Source: Salipiger thiooxidans
Lineage (GTDB): Bacteria > Pseudomonadota > Alphaproteobacteria > Rhodobacterales > Rhodobacteraceae
Length of the DNA stretch: 64,000 nucleotides
Assembly: GCF_900102075.1 (NCBI RefSeq)
Contig: NZ_FNAV01000004.1
Location: 248,001 to 312,000, forward strand
Direction: 5' to 3'
In this document: positions 19,583 to 30,090 of the stretch, in pieces
How positions within the stretch are numbered: the stretch's first letter is position 1
How the letters are laid out: every line of letters begins with the position of its first letter
The notes under the pieces: model-generated
Told to the model about the DNA's origin: nothing
Databases searched by the model: none
What the model saw: only the letters and a program-made list of their open reading frames with translations
Position numbers and translations under genes: made by a program

Positions 19583-21871
19583 ATGGTGACGATCATTCTC
19601 TTCGCCCCGCTCGTGGGCGCCATCCTCGGCGGCTTCGGCTGGAAGTTCATGGGCGAGAAGGGGGCCATGTGGCTCACCACCGGCCTGCTGTTCCTCGCCG
19701 CGCTGCTGAGCTGGATCGTGTTCCTGACGCTGGGCGAGTCGCACACGGTCACGCTCTTCCGCTTCATCGAGAGCGGCACGCTCTCGACCGACTGGGCGAT
19801 CCGCATCGACCGGCTGACCGCGATCATGCTGATCGTGGTGACCACGGTCTCGGCGCTCGTGCACCTCTACAGCTTCGGCTACATGGCGCATGACCCGCAG
19901 TTCGAAAACACGCCCTACCGCGCACGTTTCTTCGCCTACCTGTCGCTCTTTACCTTCGCGATGCTCGCGCTGGTGACCTCGGACAACCTCGTGCAGATGT
20001 TCTTCGGCTGGGAAGGCGTGGGCCTCGCGTCCTACCTGCTCATCGGCTTCTACTACAAGAAGCCCTCGGCGGGCGCCGCGGCGATCAAGGCCTTCGTGGT
20101 CAACCGGGTCGGCGACTTCGGCTTCGCGCTGGGGATCTTCGCGCTTTATTACCTGACCGACAGCATCCAGTTCGATCAGATCTTCGCCGAGATCCCGCGT
20201 CTGGCGGAAACCCAGCTGCACTTCCTCTGGACCGAGTGGAACGCCGCCAACCTGATCGCCTTCCTGCTGTTCGTCGGGGCCATGGGCAAGTCGGCGCAGC
20301 TTTTCCTGCACACCTGGCTGCCGGACGCGATGGAAGGCCCGACGCCGGTGTCGGCGCTGATCCACGCGGCAACCATGGTGACCGCGGGCGTCTTCCTCGT
20401 CTGTCGCATGTCGCCGCTGATGGAATACGCGCCGCAGGCCACCGCCTTCATCACCTTCCTCGGCGCCACCACCGCCTTCGTGGCGGCGACCATCGGCCTC
20501 GTGCAGAACGACATCAAGCGGGTCATCGCCTACTCTACCATGTCGCAGCTCGGCTACATGTTCGTGGCCGCGGGCGTGGGCGTCTACTCGGTCGCCATGT
20601 TCCACCTGCTGACCCACGCCTTCTTCAAGGCGATGCTGTTCCTCGGCGCGGGCTCGGTCATCCACGCGATGCACCATGAGCAGGACATGCGGAACTACGG
20701 CGCGCTGCGCACCAAGATCCCGATGACCTTCTGGGCGATGATGATCGGTACGCTCGCCATCACCGGCGTGGGCATCCCGCTCACCGGCTGGCTCGGCTTC
20801 GCGGGCTTCGTCTCCAAGGACGCGATCATTGAGAGCGCATGGGCCGGCACGCAGGGGGGCTACGCCTTCTGGATGCTGGTCATCGCGGCGCTCTTCACCA
20901 GCTTCTACAGCTGGCGCCTGATGTTCATGACCTTCTACGGCAAGGCGCGGGGCGACAAGCACACGCATGAGCACGCGCACGAGAGCCCCAGGGTCATGCT
21001 GATCCCGCTCGGCGTGCTCGCCGTCGGTGCGGTGTTCTCGGGCATGGTGTTCTACGCGACCTTCTTCGGGAACCACGACAAGGTGCTGAGCTTCTTCGGA
21101 ATGCCCGCGCACCATGCCGAGGCCAGCGAGGGCCATGGCGAGGAAGCCGCGGCCGAGGGCCACGGTGATGCCGCCGCCACCGAAGAGCACGGCACCGAGA
21201 CCGCCGCCGCCGACACGGCCGAAGGGGAGGTGCCTGCCGCGACCGACGAGGCCGCCGGCGCGGACACCGCTGCCGCCGACACCGCCGGGGGCGAGGCGCC
21301 CGCCGCATCCGAAGTGGGTGCAGAAGAGACCGCCGTCGCCGATGAGGCGCATGGCGAGGCTCCGGCCGCCGACGCCCATGGCGAAGAAGGTGCCGGGGCA
21401 CATGCCGCGGCCGGGCTCGAGTACGGCGCGATCTACATGTCGCCCGACAACAATGTCATGGAAGAGGCGCACCACGCGCCGGTCTGGGTGAAGATCTCGC
21501 CCTTCATCGCCATGATCATCGGCTTCGTGGTCGCCTACTGGTTCTACATCGTGAACCCGACGCTGCCCCGCAAGCTGGCCGAGAACCAGCGGCCGCTGTA
21601 CCTCTTCCTGCTCAACAAGTGGTACTTCGACGAGGCCTATGACTTCCTCTTCGTCCGTCCCGCCCGTGCGGTGGGCCGGATCTTCTGGAAGCGCGGCGAC
21701 GGCAACATCATCGATGGCACCATCAACGGCATCGCCATGGGGATCATCCCCTTCTTCACCAAGCTCGCGGGACGCGCTCAGTCCGGCTACATCTTCACCT
21801 ACGCCTTCGCCATGGTGATCGGGATCGCTGTTCTCGTCACCTGGATGTCGATCCTCGGAGGGGCTCACTAA
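19583..21871 (+). CDS. nuoL: NADH-quinone oxidoreductase subunit L with a long low-complexity insert
   Basis: Antiporter-like distal proton-pump subunit with about 16 helices and the long lateral helix near the C-terminus. The '[10 protein letters not shown]', '[24 protein letters not shown]' and '[22 protein letters not shown]' segments are diagnostic. The 762-residue protein is longer than usual because of about 100 residues (roughly 509-612) rich in Ala, Glu, Asp, His and Gly, between two late helices, after an earlier His-rich loop ([10 protein letters not shown], near 457). The insert reads in frame and the family resumes cleanly with '[16 protein letters not shown]'. The stop overlaps nuoM (TAATG). 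Confidence 0.95.
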   Translation: MVTIILFAPLVGAILGGFGWKFMGEKGAMWLTTGLLFLAALLSWIVFLTLGESHTVTLFRFIESGTLSTDWAIRIDRLTAIMLIVVTTVSALVHLYSFGYMAHDPQFENTPYRARFFAYLSLFTFAMLALVTSDNLVQMFFGWEGVGLASYLLIGFYYKKPSAGAAAIKAFVVNRVGDFGFALGIFALYYLTDSIQFDQIFAEIPRLAETQLHFLWTEWNAANLIAFLLFVGAMGKSAQLFLHTWLPDAMEGPTPVSALIHAATMVTAGVFLVCRMSPLMEYAPQATAFITFLGATTAFVAATIGLVQNDIKRVIAYSTMSQLGYMFVAAGVGVYSVAMFHLLTHAFFKAMLFLGAGSVIHAMHHEQDMRNYGALRTKIPMTFWAMMIGTLAITGVGIPLTGWLGFAGFVSKDAIIESAWAGTQGGYAFWMLVIAALFTSFYSWRLMFMTFYGKARGDKHTHEHAHESPRVMLIPLGVLAVGAVFSGMVFYATFFGNHDKVLSFFGMPAHHAEASEGHGEEAAAEGHGDAAATEEHGTETAAADTAEGEVPAATDEAAGADTAAADTAGGEAPAASEVGAEETAVADEAHGEAPAADAHGEEGAGAHAAAGLEYGAIYMSPDNNVMEEAHHAPVWVKISPFIAMIIGFVVAYWFYIVNPTLPRKLAENQRPLYLFLLNKWYFDEAYDFLFVRPARAVGRIFWKRGDGNIIDGTINGIAMGIIPFFTKLAGRAQSGYIFTYAFAMVIGIAVLVTWMSILGGAH

Positions 21872-23421
21872 TGGATAACCTGCTGTCCATCGTCACCTTC
21901 CTGCCCGCGCTCGCGGCGCTGATCCTCGCGCTGTTCCTGCGCGGGGGCGATGCCGCGGCGGATCGGAACGCCAAGTGGCTGGCGATGATCGCGAGCTCGG
22001 CGACCTTCGTGATCTCGCTCTTCATCCTGTTCCAGTTCGACCCCTCCAACACCGACTTCCAGATGGTGGAAGAGGGCAGCTGGATCATGGGCCTGAACTA
22101 CAAGATGGGCGTCGACGGCATCTCGGTGCTGTTCGTGATGCTGACCACCTTCATCATGCCGCTCACCATCCTCTCGAGCTGGGGCGTGAAGACCCGCGTC
22201 AAGGAATACATGATCGCGTTTCTGATGCTCGAGACGCTGATGCTCGGCGTGTTCATGGCGCTCGACCTGGTGCTCTTCTATATGTTCTTCGAGGCAGGCC
22301 TGATCCCGATGTTCCTGATCATCGGCATCTGGGGCGGCCAGAACCGCATCTACGCGTCGTTCAAGTTCTTCCTCTACACCTTCCTCGGCTCGGTGCTGAT
22401 GCTGGTCGCCATGGTCGCCATGTACGTAGACGCGGGCACCACCGACATCCCGACGCTGCTGCGCCACGAGTTCGCCTTCGCCGACTTCTCGGTGCTTGGC
22501 ATCCACGTGGTCGGCGGCATGCAGACGATGCTCTGGCTGGCCTTCTTCGCGAGCTTCGCGGTCAAGATGCCGATGTGGCCGGTGCACACCTGGCTGCCGG
22601 ACGCGCACGTGCAGGCCCCCACGGCCGGTTCGGTGGTGCTGGCGGCGATTCTGCTGAAGATGGGCGGCTACGGCTTCCTGCGCTTCAGCCTGCCGATGTT
22701 CCCGGTGGGGTCCGAGGTCATGGCGCCGCTGGTGTTCTGGATGTCGGCCATCGCCATCGTCTACACTTCGCTGGTGGCGCTGGTGCAGGAAGACATGAAG
22801 AAGCTCATCGCCTATTCGTCGGTGGCCCACATGGGCTACGTGACCATGGGCATCTTCGCTGCCAACCAGCAGGGCGTGGACGGGGCCATCTTCCAGATGC
22901 TCAGCCACGGCTTCGTTTCGGGCGCGCTCTTCCTCTGCGTCGGCGTGATCTACGACCGGATGCACACCCGCGAGATCGATGCCTATGGCGGTCTCGTGAA
23001 CCGGATGCCCGCCTACGCGCTGATCTTCATGCTCTTCACCATGGCCAACGTCGGTCTGCCGGGCACCTCCGGGTTCGTCGGCGAATTCCTGACGCTCATG
23101 GGGATCTTCCAGGTCAACACCTGGGTGGCGTTCGTGGCGGCCTCGGGTGTGATCTTCTCGGCGGCCTACGCGCTCTGGCTCTACCGCCGCGTGGTCTTCG
23201 GCGACCTGATCAAGGAAAGCCTCAAGACCATCCAGGACATGACCTCGCGCGAGAAGTGGATCTTCGCGCCGCTCGTGGTCATGACGCTCTGGCTCGGGGT
23301 CTACCCGGCCGCGGCGCTGGACATCATCGGCCCGTCGGTCGAGGCGCTTGTCGACAATTATGATACGGCCGTGGCGGCCGCCGATCTCGGCGGTGCCACC
23401 GTGGCCGAAGCGAACCACTAG
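21871..23421 (+). CDS. nuoM: NADH-quinone oxidoreductase subunit M
   Basis: Antiporter-like proton-pumping subunit (ND4 type), 516 residues and about 14 helices. The key segments '[21 protein letters not shown]' (glutamate in helix 5), '[17 protein letters not shown]' and '[10 protein letters not shown]' are present. The start shares its A with the nuoL stop, so the two are translationally coupled. Confidence 0.95.
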   Translation: MDNLLSIVTFLPALAALILALFLRGGDAAADRNAKWLAMIASSATFVISLFILFQFDPSNTDFQMVEEGSWIMGLNYKMGVDGISVLFVMLTTFIMPLTILSSWGVKTRVKEYMIAFLMLETLMLGVFMALDLVLFYMFFEAGLIPMFLIIGIWGGQNRIYASFKFFLYTFLGSVLMLVAMVAMYVDAGTTDIPTLLRHEFAFADFSVLGIHVVGGMQTMLWLAFFASFAVKMPMWPVHTWLPDAHVQAPTAGSVVLAAILLKMGGYGFLRFSLPMFPVGSEVMAPLVFWMSAIAIVYTSLVALVQEDMKKLIAYSSVAHMGYVTMGIFAANQQGVDGAIFQMLSHGFVSGALFLCVGVIYDRMHTREIDAYGGLVNRMPAYALIFMLFTMANVGLPGTSGFVGEFLTLMGIFQVNTWVAFVAASGVIFSAAYALWLYRRVVFGDLIKESLKTIQDMTSREKWIFAPLVVMTLWLGVYPAAALDIIGPSVEALVDNYDTAVAAADLGGATVAEANH

Positions 23422-23432
23422 GGGGGCGGGAC

Positions 23433-24875
23433 ATGATCTCGGCTGATCTCAACATCATCCTTCCGGAGATCGTGCTCGCGGTCTTCGCCATGCTGGCGCT
23501 GGTCGGCGCGGTCTACACCGGCAAGGACAAGGTCGCCCCGCTGCTGGTCTGGGCCAGCGCGGCACTGATGCTGCTCATGGCGATCTGGATCGGGACGACC
23601 GGCGCGGATACCCGCATCGCCTTCTCGGGCATGTTCATCGACGACGCCTTCTCGCGCTTCGCCAAGGTGGTGATCCTGGTCTCGGCGGCGGCGGTGCTGC
23701 TGATGTCCGAGGGCTACATGGCGCGCCACAAGCTGCTGCGCTTCGAGTACCCGGTGCTGGTGCTGCTCTCGGTCGTGGGCATGATGGTCATGGTCTCGGC
23801 CGGTGACCTGATTTCGCTCTACATGGGGCTCGAGCTTCATTCGCTGGCGCTCTACGTGGTCGCGGCCCTTCGGCGCGACAGCGAGCGCTCGACCGAAGCG
23901 GGCCTCAAGTACTTCGTGCTGGGCGCGCTGTCGTCGGGTCTGCTGCTCTACGGCGCCTCGCTCACCTACGGCTACGCCGGCACCACGCTGTTCTCGGGCG
24001 TGATCGCCGCCGCGACCGAGGGGCATCTCTCGATCGGCCTGCTGATCGGCCTCGTGCTGATGATGTCGGGCCTTGCCTTCAAGGTCTCGGCAGTGCCGTT
24101 CCACATGTGGACGCCCGACGTCTACGAGGGCTCGCCGACCCCGGTCACCGCCTTCTTCGCGACCGCCCCCAAGGTCGCGGCAATGGGGCTTTTCGCGCGG
24201 CTGCTCTTCGATGCCTTCGGCGGCGCCGTGGCGGACTGGAGCCAGGTCGTGGCGCTGCTGTCGTTGCTGTCGATGTTCCTCGGCTCGGTCGCGGCCATCG
24301 GCCAGCGGAATATCAAGCGCCTGATGGCCTATTCCTCGATCACCCACATGGGCTACGCGCTCATGGGGCTTGCCTCGGGCACCGAGTTCGGCGTGCAGGC
24401 GATGCTGGTCTACATGGCGATCTACGTCACCATGAACGTCGGCACCTTCGCCTTCATCCTGTCGATGTCGCGCGACGGCCAGCCGGTGACCGACATCGGC
24501 GCGCTCGGCATGTATTCGAAGAAGGAGCCGGCCCGTGCGCTGGCGATGCTGGTGCTGCTGTTCTCGCTCGCGGGCGTGCCGCCGCTGGTGGGTTTCTTCG
24601 GCAAGCTCTACGTGCTGCAGGCCGCCTACGCGGCGGGGCTGGCGTGGCTGGCCGTGGCCGGCGTGATCGCCTCGGTGATCGGCGCCTTCTACTACCTGCG
24701 CATCGTCTTCTACATGTACTTCGGCGACGACCGGAGCGACGATCTCGACGCCGGCGGTTCGCCGGTGCTCTGGGGCTTCCTCGTGCTCTCGGCCGTGCTC
24801 ATGGTTGCGGGCGTCGTGAACCTCTTCGGGGTCGAGGGCGCGGCAGCGGCAGCGGCAGCGACGCTTGTCAACTGA
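23433..24875 (+). CDS. nuoN: NADH-quinone oxidoreductase subunit N
   Basis: The ND2-type antiporter-like subunit, 480 residues and about 14 helices. Diagnostic segments include '[19 protein letters not shown]' (pump glutamate), '[21 protein letters not shown]' and '[13 protein letters not shown]'. The C-terminus ends in an alanine-rich stretch. It is the last nuo gene; the terminator stem begins 25 bases after its stop. Confidence 0.95.
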   Translation: MISADLNIILPEIVLAVFAMLALVGAVYTGKDKVAPLLVWASAALMLLMAIWIGTTGADTRIAFSGMFIDDAFSRFAKVVILVSAAAVLLMSEGYMARHKLLRFEYPVLVLLSVVGMMVMVSAGDLISLYMGLELHSLALYVVAALRRDSERSTEAGLKYFVLGALSSGLLLYGASLTYGYAGTTLFSGVIAAATEGHLSIGLLIGLVLMMSGLAFKVSAVPFHMWTPDVYEGSPTPVTAFFATAPKVAAMGLFARLLFDAFGGAVADWSQVVALLSLLSMFLGSVAAIGQRNIKRLMAYSSITHMGYALMGLASGTEFGVQAMLVYMAIYVTMNVGTFAFILSMSRDGQPVTDIGALGMYSKKEPARALAMLVLLFSLAGVPPLVGFFGKLYVLQAAYAAGLAWLAVAGVIASVIGAFYYLRIVFYMYFGDDRSDDLDAGGSPVLWGFLVLSAVLMVAGVVNLFGVEGAAAAAAATLVN

Positions 24876-24900
24876 GCCACACGGCGGGATCCCTGCCTAT

Positions 24901-24930
24901 GGTGACGCGCCCCAAGCGCGTCGCCTTTTT
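24901..24930 (+). terminator. rho-independent terminator of the nuo operon
   Basis: A 9-bp stem (24901-24909 with 24917-24925, one G-U pair) with a 7-base loop is followed directly by TTTTT (24926-24930). It stands between nuoN and birA, so birA probably needs its own promoter or read-through. Confidence 0.85.
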
Positions 24931-24998
24931 CGTTCTGGCGGCCGCAGCGGTGCGGCCCCCGGCGGGAGACGATACCGAAAGATGAAGGACGGGGTGCT

Positions 24999-25745
24999 TT
25001 GAGCTGGCCAGCGGGATACGGAAGACGGGTTCTGGCAGAGGTGGACAGCACCAATGCCGAGGCGGCACGGCTGGCGGGAACGCTGGCGGGACCGGAATGG
25101 ATCCTGGCGCTGCGCCAGACCGCGGCGCGCGGGCGCCGGGGAAGGCCCTGGGTCAACCCCAAGGGCAACTTCGCGGGCACGCTTCTGATGATGCCGCGCG
25201 AGACGCCGGACGTGGTGGCGCTGCGCAGCTTCGTGGCCTCGCTGGCGCTTTACGACGCCTTCGCCGCGGCCACCGGCCGGGTCGAGGGGCTGGCACTGAA
25301 ATGGCCCAATGACGTGCTGCTGAACGGCGGCAAGGTGGCGGGCATCCTGCTCGAGAGCCTCGGCCAGCGGCGCGGCGTCGCGCATCTGGCCATCGGCATC
25401 GGCGTGAACCTCGCCGAGGCGCCCGATGCGGGCGAGGTCGAGCCCGGCGCGCTGCGCCCGGTGTCGCTGCTCTCCGAGTCCGGCGTGCTGATCGATCCCG
25501 AGAGCTTCCTCGACCTGCTGGCCACGAGCTACGCCGAGCACGAGGCGCGCTTTGCCACCTATGGCTTCGGCCCGCTGCGCGAGGCGTGGCTGGCGCGGGC
25601 CGCACGGCTCGGCGAGGTGATCACCGCGCGCAGCGGCACCGCCGAGACCGTCGGCACCTTCGAGACGGTCGACGAGCGTGGCAACCTGATCCTGACCACC
25701 CGCGGCGGCCGGCAGGCCATTGCCGCGGCAGACGTGTTCTTCTGA
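24999..25745 (+). CDS. birA: biotin--[acetyl-CoA-carboxylase] ligase
   Basis: Makes biotinyl-AMP and transfers biotin to carboxylase carrier domains, such as the AMKM site of the carboxylase at the left end of the window. The 248-residue protein has 'EVDSTNAEA' (start of the catalytic domain), the adenylate loop 'TAARGRRGRPWVNPKGN', 'LKWPNDVLLNGGKVAGILLE' and 'IGIGVNL'. There is no N-terminal helix-turn-helix, so it should not act as a repressor. The start is TTG 24999 with AAGGA 9 bases upstream; no in-frame ATG gives the family N-terminus. Confidence 0.9.
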   Translation: MSWPAGYGRRVLAEVDSTNAEAARLAGTLAGPEWILALRQTAARGRRGRPWVNPKGNFAGTLLMMPRETPDVVALRSFVASLALYDAFAAATGRVEGLALKWPNDVLLNGGKVAGILLESLGQRRGVAHLAIGIGVNLAEAPDAGEVEPGALRPVSLLSESGVLIDPESFLDLLATSYAEHEARFATYGFGPLREAWLARAARLGEVITARSGTAETVGTFETVDERGNLILTTRGGRQAIAAADVFF

Positions 25746-25758
25746 GGGAGAGAGCGAC

Positions 25759-26538
25759 ATGCTTCTGGCGATCGACTGCGGCAATACCAACACGGTCTTC
25801 TCGATCTGGGACGGCGAGAAGTTCCTCGCCACGTGGCGCACCTCGACCGAGCACCAGCGCACGGCCGACCAGTACTACGTCTGGCTCTCGACGCTGATAG
25901 CCTTCCAGAAGATCGAGGCCGACATCACCGACGTGATCATCTCGTCGACGGTGCCGCGCGTGGTCTTCAACCTCCGCGTCCTCGCCGACCGCTATTTCAA
26001 CACGCGCCCCTACGTGGTGGGCAAGCCCGATTGCCTGCTGCCGGTGGACGCGCGCGTCGATGTCGGCACGAATGTCGGCCCCGACCGCCTTGTAAACACG
26101 GTGGCGGGGTACGATCTATACGGCGGCGACCTGATCGTGGTCGACTTCGGCACCGCCACCACCTTCGACGTGGTGGCCAGTGACGGCGCCTATATCGGCG
26201 GGGTCATCGCGCCCGGCGTGAACCTCAGCCTCGAGGCGCTGCACCTTGCCGCCGCCGCCCTGCCGCACGTTGACATCTCCAAACCGCAGCGGGTGGTGGG
26301 CACCAACACCGTCGCCTGCATGCAGTCCGGCGTCTTCTGGGGCTACATCGGCCTCGTCCGTGAAATCTGCGACCGCATCAAGGCCGAACGCGACCGGCCG
26401 ATGAAGGTCATCTCGACAGGTGGGCTGGCACCGCTTTTCCAGCAATCCGAAGACCTTTTCGACGAGTGGGTGGATGCGCTCACGATGCATGGTCTGACCG
26501 TCATCCACGACTACAACAAGAGGCAGGAGTCCTCATGA
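25759..26538 (+). CDS. coaX: type III pantothenate kinase
   Basis: Phosphorylates pantothenate, the first step of coenzyme A synthesis, using the ASKHA fold rather than the PanK-I fold. The 259-residue protein has 'AIDCGNTNTVFSIWDG' (phosphate loop), 'NVGPDRLVNTVAG' and 'VDFGTATTFDVV' with the catalytic aspartate, and ends in a short basic tail. The ATG at 25759 gives the expected N-terminus; the frame opens 13 codons earlier. It lies 13 bases after birA and overlaps rnj (ATGA). Confidence 0.93.
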   Translation: MLLAIDCGNTNTVFSIWDGEKFLATWRTSTEHQRTADQYYVWLSTLIAFQKIEADITDVIISSTVPRVVFNLRVLADRYFNTRPYVVGKPDCLLPVDARVDVGTNVGPDRLVNTVAGYDLYGGDLIVVDFGTATTFDVVASDGAYIGGVIAPGVNLSLEALHLAAAALPHVDISKPQRVVGTNTVACMQSGVFWGYIGLVREICDRIKAERDRPMKVISTGGLAPLFQQSEDLFDEWVDALTMHGLTVIHDYNKRQESS

Positions 26539-28202
26539 CCACCCAACGTATCATCTATCTGCCCCTCGGCGGGGCGGGCGAAATCGGCATGAACTGCTAT
26601 GTCTACGGCTACGGCGAACCCGGGGCCGAGCGGCTCATCGTCGTCGACCTCGGCGTGGCGTTCCCCGACATGGACACCACCCCCGGCGTCAACATCATTT
26701 TCGCCGACATCGCCTGGCTCGAGCAGAACCGCGAGCGCATCGAGGCGGTGTTCATCACCCACGCGCACGAGGACCACATCGGCGCCGTCGGCCACTGCTT
26801 CGAGCGGCTTGGCGTGCGCATCTACGCCCGTGCCTTCACCGCCAACCTCGCGCGGCAGAAGCTGGCGGAATACGGCTACTCGGAAGAGACCGTGAAAACC
26901 TGCTCGAAATGGCCCGAGACCACCAACGTGGGCCCGTTCGAGGTGGGCTTCCTGCCGATCTCGCACTCGATCCCGGAGAGCTCGGCGCTGGTCATCGACA
27001 CGCCCGGCGGCCGGGTGATCCACTCGGGCGACTTCAAGCTCGACCCGAGCCCCGTGGTGGGCGAGGCCTTCGATCCCGAGCTCTGGGCCGAGGTCTCGGC
27101 GGGCGGCGTCAAGGCGCTCGTCTGCGATTCCACCAACGTGTTCTCGCCCAACCCCGGCCGCTCGGAATCCGAGGTCGGCCCCAACATCGAGGAGCTGGTC
27201 TCGGCCGCGCCGCAGATGGTCGTCGCCACCACCTTTGCCTCGAACGTGGCGCGGGTGAAGACGCTGGCCGAGGCGGGCTCCAAGGCGGGCCGCTCGATCT
27301 GCCTGCTGGGCCGCGCCATGCGCCGGATGATCGAGGCCGCCATCGAGACCGGCGTGCTGACCGGCTTCCCCAAGGTGGTCAGCCCCGAGGAAGCGGCGGA
27401 TATCCCGCGCGACAACCTGATGCTGATCGTCACCGGCAGCCAGGGCGAACGCCGCGCCGCCTCGGCGCAGCTGTCGCGGGGCAAGTACAACGGCATCGAG
27501 CTGAAGGAAGGCGACCTGTTCCTGTTCTCGTCCAAGACCATTCCGGGCAACGAGAAGGACGTCATCCGCATCATGAACAACTTCTCCGAGCGCGGGGTAG
27601 ACGTGGTCGATGACTCGGGCGGCAAGTACCACGTCTCGGGCCACGCCAACGGTCCGGACCTCGTGCGCCTGCACGACATCGTGTCGCCGCAGATCGTCAT
27701 CCCCATGCACGGCGAGCACCGCCACCTGCGCGAGCACGTGAAGCTTGCCAAGGCGCGGGGCCGGGCCGGGGTGCTGGCGGTCAACGGCATGATGATCGAC
27801 CTCTCCGGCAACGAGCCCACGGTGGCCGAATGGATCGACGCGGGCCGCACCTATCTCGACGGGTCGGTGCAGATCGGCGCGCTCGACGGCATCGTGCGCG
27901 ACCGCATCCGGATGGCGCTCAACGGCCATGTCATCGTGACCGTGATCCTCGACGAGGACGACGAGCCGCTCGGCGAGCCGTGGTGCGAGGTCATGGGCCT
28001 GCCCGAGATCGGCCGCAGCAACGCGCCGCTGGTCGACGTGCTGGAAGAGGATCTGAGTCAGTACCTTGGCCGGGCGGGCGACAAGGCGCTTCGTGACGAC
28101 GACAAGCTCGAAGAGGACATGCGCCGCATCGTCCGCAACTCTTCGCAGAACGAGATCGGCAAGAAGCCCGAGGTCACCGTCATCGTCAGCCGCCTGAACT
28201 GA
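26535..28202 (+). CDS. rnj: ribonuclease J
   Basis: Metallo-beta-lactamase/beta-CASP nuclease with endo- and 5'-3' exoribonuclease activity in RNA maturation and decay. The 555-residue protein has the zinc motif H76-A-H78-E-D80-H81, 'HSGDFKLDP' and 'HVSGHA', and a C-terminal domain. This is the alphaproteobacterial form, coexisting with RNase E. Its ATG overlaps the coaX stop, so the two are translated in sequence. Sometimes annotated rnjA. Confidence 0.92.
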   Translation: MTTQRIIYLPLGGAGEIGMNCYVYGYGEPGAERLIVVDLGVAFPDMDTTPGVNIIFADIAWLEQNRERIEAVFITHAHEDHIGAVGHCFERLGVRIYARAFTANLARQKLAEYGYSEETVKTCSKWPETTNVGPFEVGFLPISHSIPESSALVIDTPGGRVIHSGDFKLDPSPVVGEAFDPELWAEVSAGGVKALVCDSTNVFSPNPGRSESEVGPNIEELVSAAPQMVVATTFASNVARVKTLAEAGSKAGRSICLLGRAMRRMIEAAIETGVLTGFPKVVSPEEAADIPRDNLMLIVTGSQGERRAASAQLSRGKYNGIELKEGDLFLFSSKTIPGNEKDVIRIMNNFSERGVDVVDDSGGKYHVSGHANGPDLVRLHDIVSPQIVIPMHGEHRHLREHVKLAKARGRAGVLAVNGMMIDLSGNEPTVAEWIDAGRTYLDGSVQIGALDGIVRDRIRMALNGHVIVTVILDEDDEPLGEPWCEVMGLPEIGRSNAPLVDVLEEDLSQYLGRAGDKALRDDDKLEEDMRRIVRNSSQNEIGKKPEVTVIVSRLN

Positions 28203-28229
28203 GCGTTGACGGCGGCCTCCGGGTCGGTC

Positions 28230-28811
28230 ATGCCATCCGTCATGACGGATCATGATGCAGACGCGGTGCTCGGCCGCATTCCCGGACGGCTGAAGGACGC
28301 GCGGCAGGCCAAGGGCCTGTCGCTCGACGCCGTGGCGAAGCTGTCGGGCGTGAGCCGCTCGATGGTGAGCCAGATCGAGCGCGGCGAATCCAACCCCACC
28401 GTGGCGACGCTCTGGAACCTCACCCGCGCGTTGCAGGTGGATTTCGCCGGGCTTCTCGACCTCGGGGCGCCGGCCCGCGCAATCGAGGTCATCCGCGCCG
28501 ATCAGGCGCCGGTGATCACCGGCCACGGGCTGGGCTGCCACATCACCATCCTGTCCGAGCCCGGCAAGGTCGGCAGCTACGAGGTCTACGACATCCGTTT
28601 CGACGCCGGTGGCGCGCTGGAGAGCGAGCCGCACGGGCAGGGCGCGCGCGAGCACCTGACGGTGATCGAGGGCGCGCTGACCATCCGCTCGGGCGAGGCC
28701 GAGGACACGCTGCGCGCGGGCGACACCGCGCGCTATGCGGCGGACGTGGCGCATGCCATCCGTGATTGCGGAGAGGGCGCGCGCTGCTTCCTCATCGTCG
28801 AGACGCCATAA
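28230..28811 (+). CDS. XRE-family regulator with a cupin sensor domain
   Basis: A 193-residue transcription factor. An N-terminal helix-turn-helix (about residues 15-68: 'LKDARQAKGLSLDAVAKLSGVSRSMVSQIERGESNPT') is joined to a C-terminal cupin barrel (about 110-190: 'HGQGAREHLTVIEGALTIRSGE...LRAGDTARYAADVAHAIRD'). Such proteins often sense amino acids or related small molecules. It directly precedes kbl-tdh on the same strand and is a natural candidate to control them. The start is uncertain: TTG 28206, ATG 28230 or ATG 28242, none with a strong ribosome site. Confidence 0.85.
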   Translation: MPSVMTDHDADAVLGRIPGRLKDARQAKGLSLDAVAKLSGVSRSMVSQIERGESNPTVATLWNLTRALQVDFAGLLDLGAPARAIEVIRADQAPVITGHGLGCHITILSEPGKVGSYEVYDIRFDAGGALESEPHGQGAREHLTVIEGALTIRSGEAEDTLRAGDTARYAADVAHAIRDCGEGARCFLIVETP

Positions 28812-28826
28812 CGGACAGAGTTCCGT

Positions 28827-28856
28827 GATAGCGTATCTTTTATATTGACCGATAAT
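28827..28856 (+). promoter_or_regulatory. candidate operator/promoter of kbl-tdh
   Basis: The 91-base gap before kbl is AT-rich in the middle. It contains a small dyad GATA-GCG-TATC (28827-28837), TTGACC at 28845 and GATAAT at 28851. The arrangement does not give a clean -35/-10 pair with 17-base spacing, so this is a location where the XRE-cupin protein may bind, not a mapped promoter. Confidence 0.25.
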
Positions 28857-28902
28857 CCGCGATGGCGGAAAAGAGACGCACACCACGACGGGAGTGCGAC
28901 TC

Positions 28903-30090
28903 ATGGCCCAAGCTTTTCTGACCCACCTGCGCGACACCCTCGCCGAGGTCGAGGCCGAGGGGCTGATGAAGACCGAGCGGCTCATCACCTCGCCGCAGGG
29001 CACCCGCGTCGGCGTCGACGGGCGCGAGCTCATCAATCTCTGCGCCAACAACTACCTCGGGCTGGCCGACCATCCGGCGCTGATCGAGGCGGCCGGGCGG
29101 GCGATGCACGACCACGGCTACGGCATGGCCTCGGTGCGCTTCATCTGTGGCACGCAGGATCTGCACCGCGCGCTCGAGCAGCGGCTGGCGGCCTTTCTCG
29201 GCACCGACGACAGCATCCTCTTCGCCGCCTGCTTCGACGCCAACGGGGCGCTCTTCGAGCCGCTGCTGGGGCCCGAGGACGCGGTGATCTCGGACGCGCT
29301 GAACCATGCCTCGATCATCGACGGCATCCGGCTCTGCAAGGCGAAGCGCTATCGCTACGCCAATTCCGACATGGACGACCTCGAGGCGCAGCTGATGGCC
29401 GCCCGCGCCGATGGGGCGCGGCACATCATGATCGCTACCGACGGCGTGTTCTCGATGGACGGCTATCTCGCGAAGCTGCCCGAAATCCGGGCGCTGGCCG
29501 ACCGCTACGACGCACTCCTGATGGTCGACGACTGCCACGCCACCGGGTTCATGGGGCCGAAGGGGCAGGGGACGCCGTCGCATTTCGGGGTGCGGGCGGA
29601 TATCCTGACCGGCACGCTGGGCAAGGCGCTTGGCGGCGCGCTTGGCGGATACATCGCCGGCCCGCAGGAAGTGGTGGACCTGCTGCGCCAGCGGGCGCGG
29701 CCCTACCTTTTCTCCAACGCGCTGCCGCCTGCTGTGGTGGCTGCCGGGCTCGCCGCGCTGGATCTGGTCGAGCAGGGCGACGACCTGCGCGCGCAGCTCT
29801 TCGAGAACGCCCGCTACTGGCGCGAGGGGCTCACAACGGCGGGGTTCGACCTGCTTCAGGGTGAGCACCCGATCATTCCGGTCATGCTCTATGACGCCCG
29901 CAAGGCGCAGGCCATGGCGCAGCGGCTCTACGAGCTCGGCGTCTACGTTTCGGGCTTCTTCTTCCCCGTGGTGCCCAAGGGCCGGGCCCGCATTCGCACC
30001 CAGATGAACGCGGCGCTCACCCGCGCCGACCTCGACGACGCCCTTGCCGCCTTCGCGCAGGCGGGCCGCGACACCGGAGTCCTGACATGA
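28903..30090 (+). CDS. kbl: glycine C-acetyltransferase (2-amino-3-ketobutyrate CoA ligase)
   Basis: PLP enzyme that splits 2-amino-3-ketobutyrate with CoA into glycine and acetyl-CoA, completing threonine breakdown after Tdh. The 395-residue protein has '[12 protein letters not shown]' near residue 47, '[12 protein letters not shown]', '[10 protein letters not shown]' (PLP aspartate region) and '[10 protein letters not shown]' with the Schiff-base lysine at 241. GGGAG lies 8 bases before ATG 28903. Its stop overlaps tdh (ATGA). Confidence 0.94.
   Translation: MAQAFLTHLRDTLAEVEAEGLMKTERLITSPQGTRVGVDGRELINLCANNYLGLADHPALIEAAGRAMHDHGYGMASVRFICGTQDLHRALEQRLAAFLGTDDSILFAACFDANGALFEPLLGPEDAVISDALNHASIIDGIRLCKAKRYRYANSDMDDLEAQLMAARADGARHIMIATDGVFSMDGYLAKLPEIRALADRYDALLMVDDCHATGFMGPKGQGTPSHFGVRADILTGTLGKALGGALGGYIAGPQEVVDLLRQRARPYLFSNALPPAVVAAGLAALDLVEQGDDLRAQLFENARYWREGLTTAGFDLLQGEHPIIPVMLYDARKAQAMAQRLYELGVYVSGFFFPVVPKGRARIRTQMNAALTRADLDDALAAFAQAGRDTGVLT

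Noticed and set aside
19427-21868. 813-codon open frame opposite nuoL
   Set aside because: Antisense shadow; the His/Asp/Glu/Arg-rich translation mirrors hydrophobic codons of nuoL.
26511-29051. 846-codon minus-strand frame opposite rnj and the XRE-cupin regulator
   Set aside because: Shadow frame; both plus-strand genes are clear.
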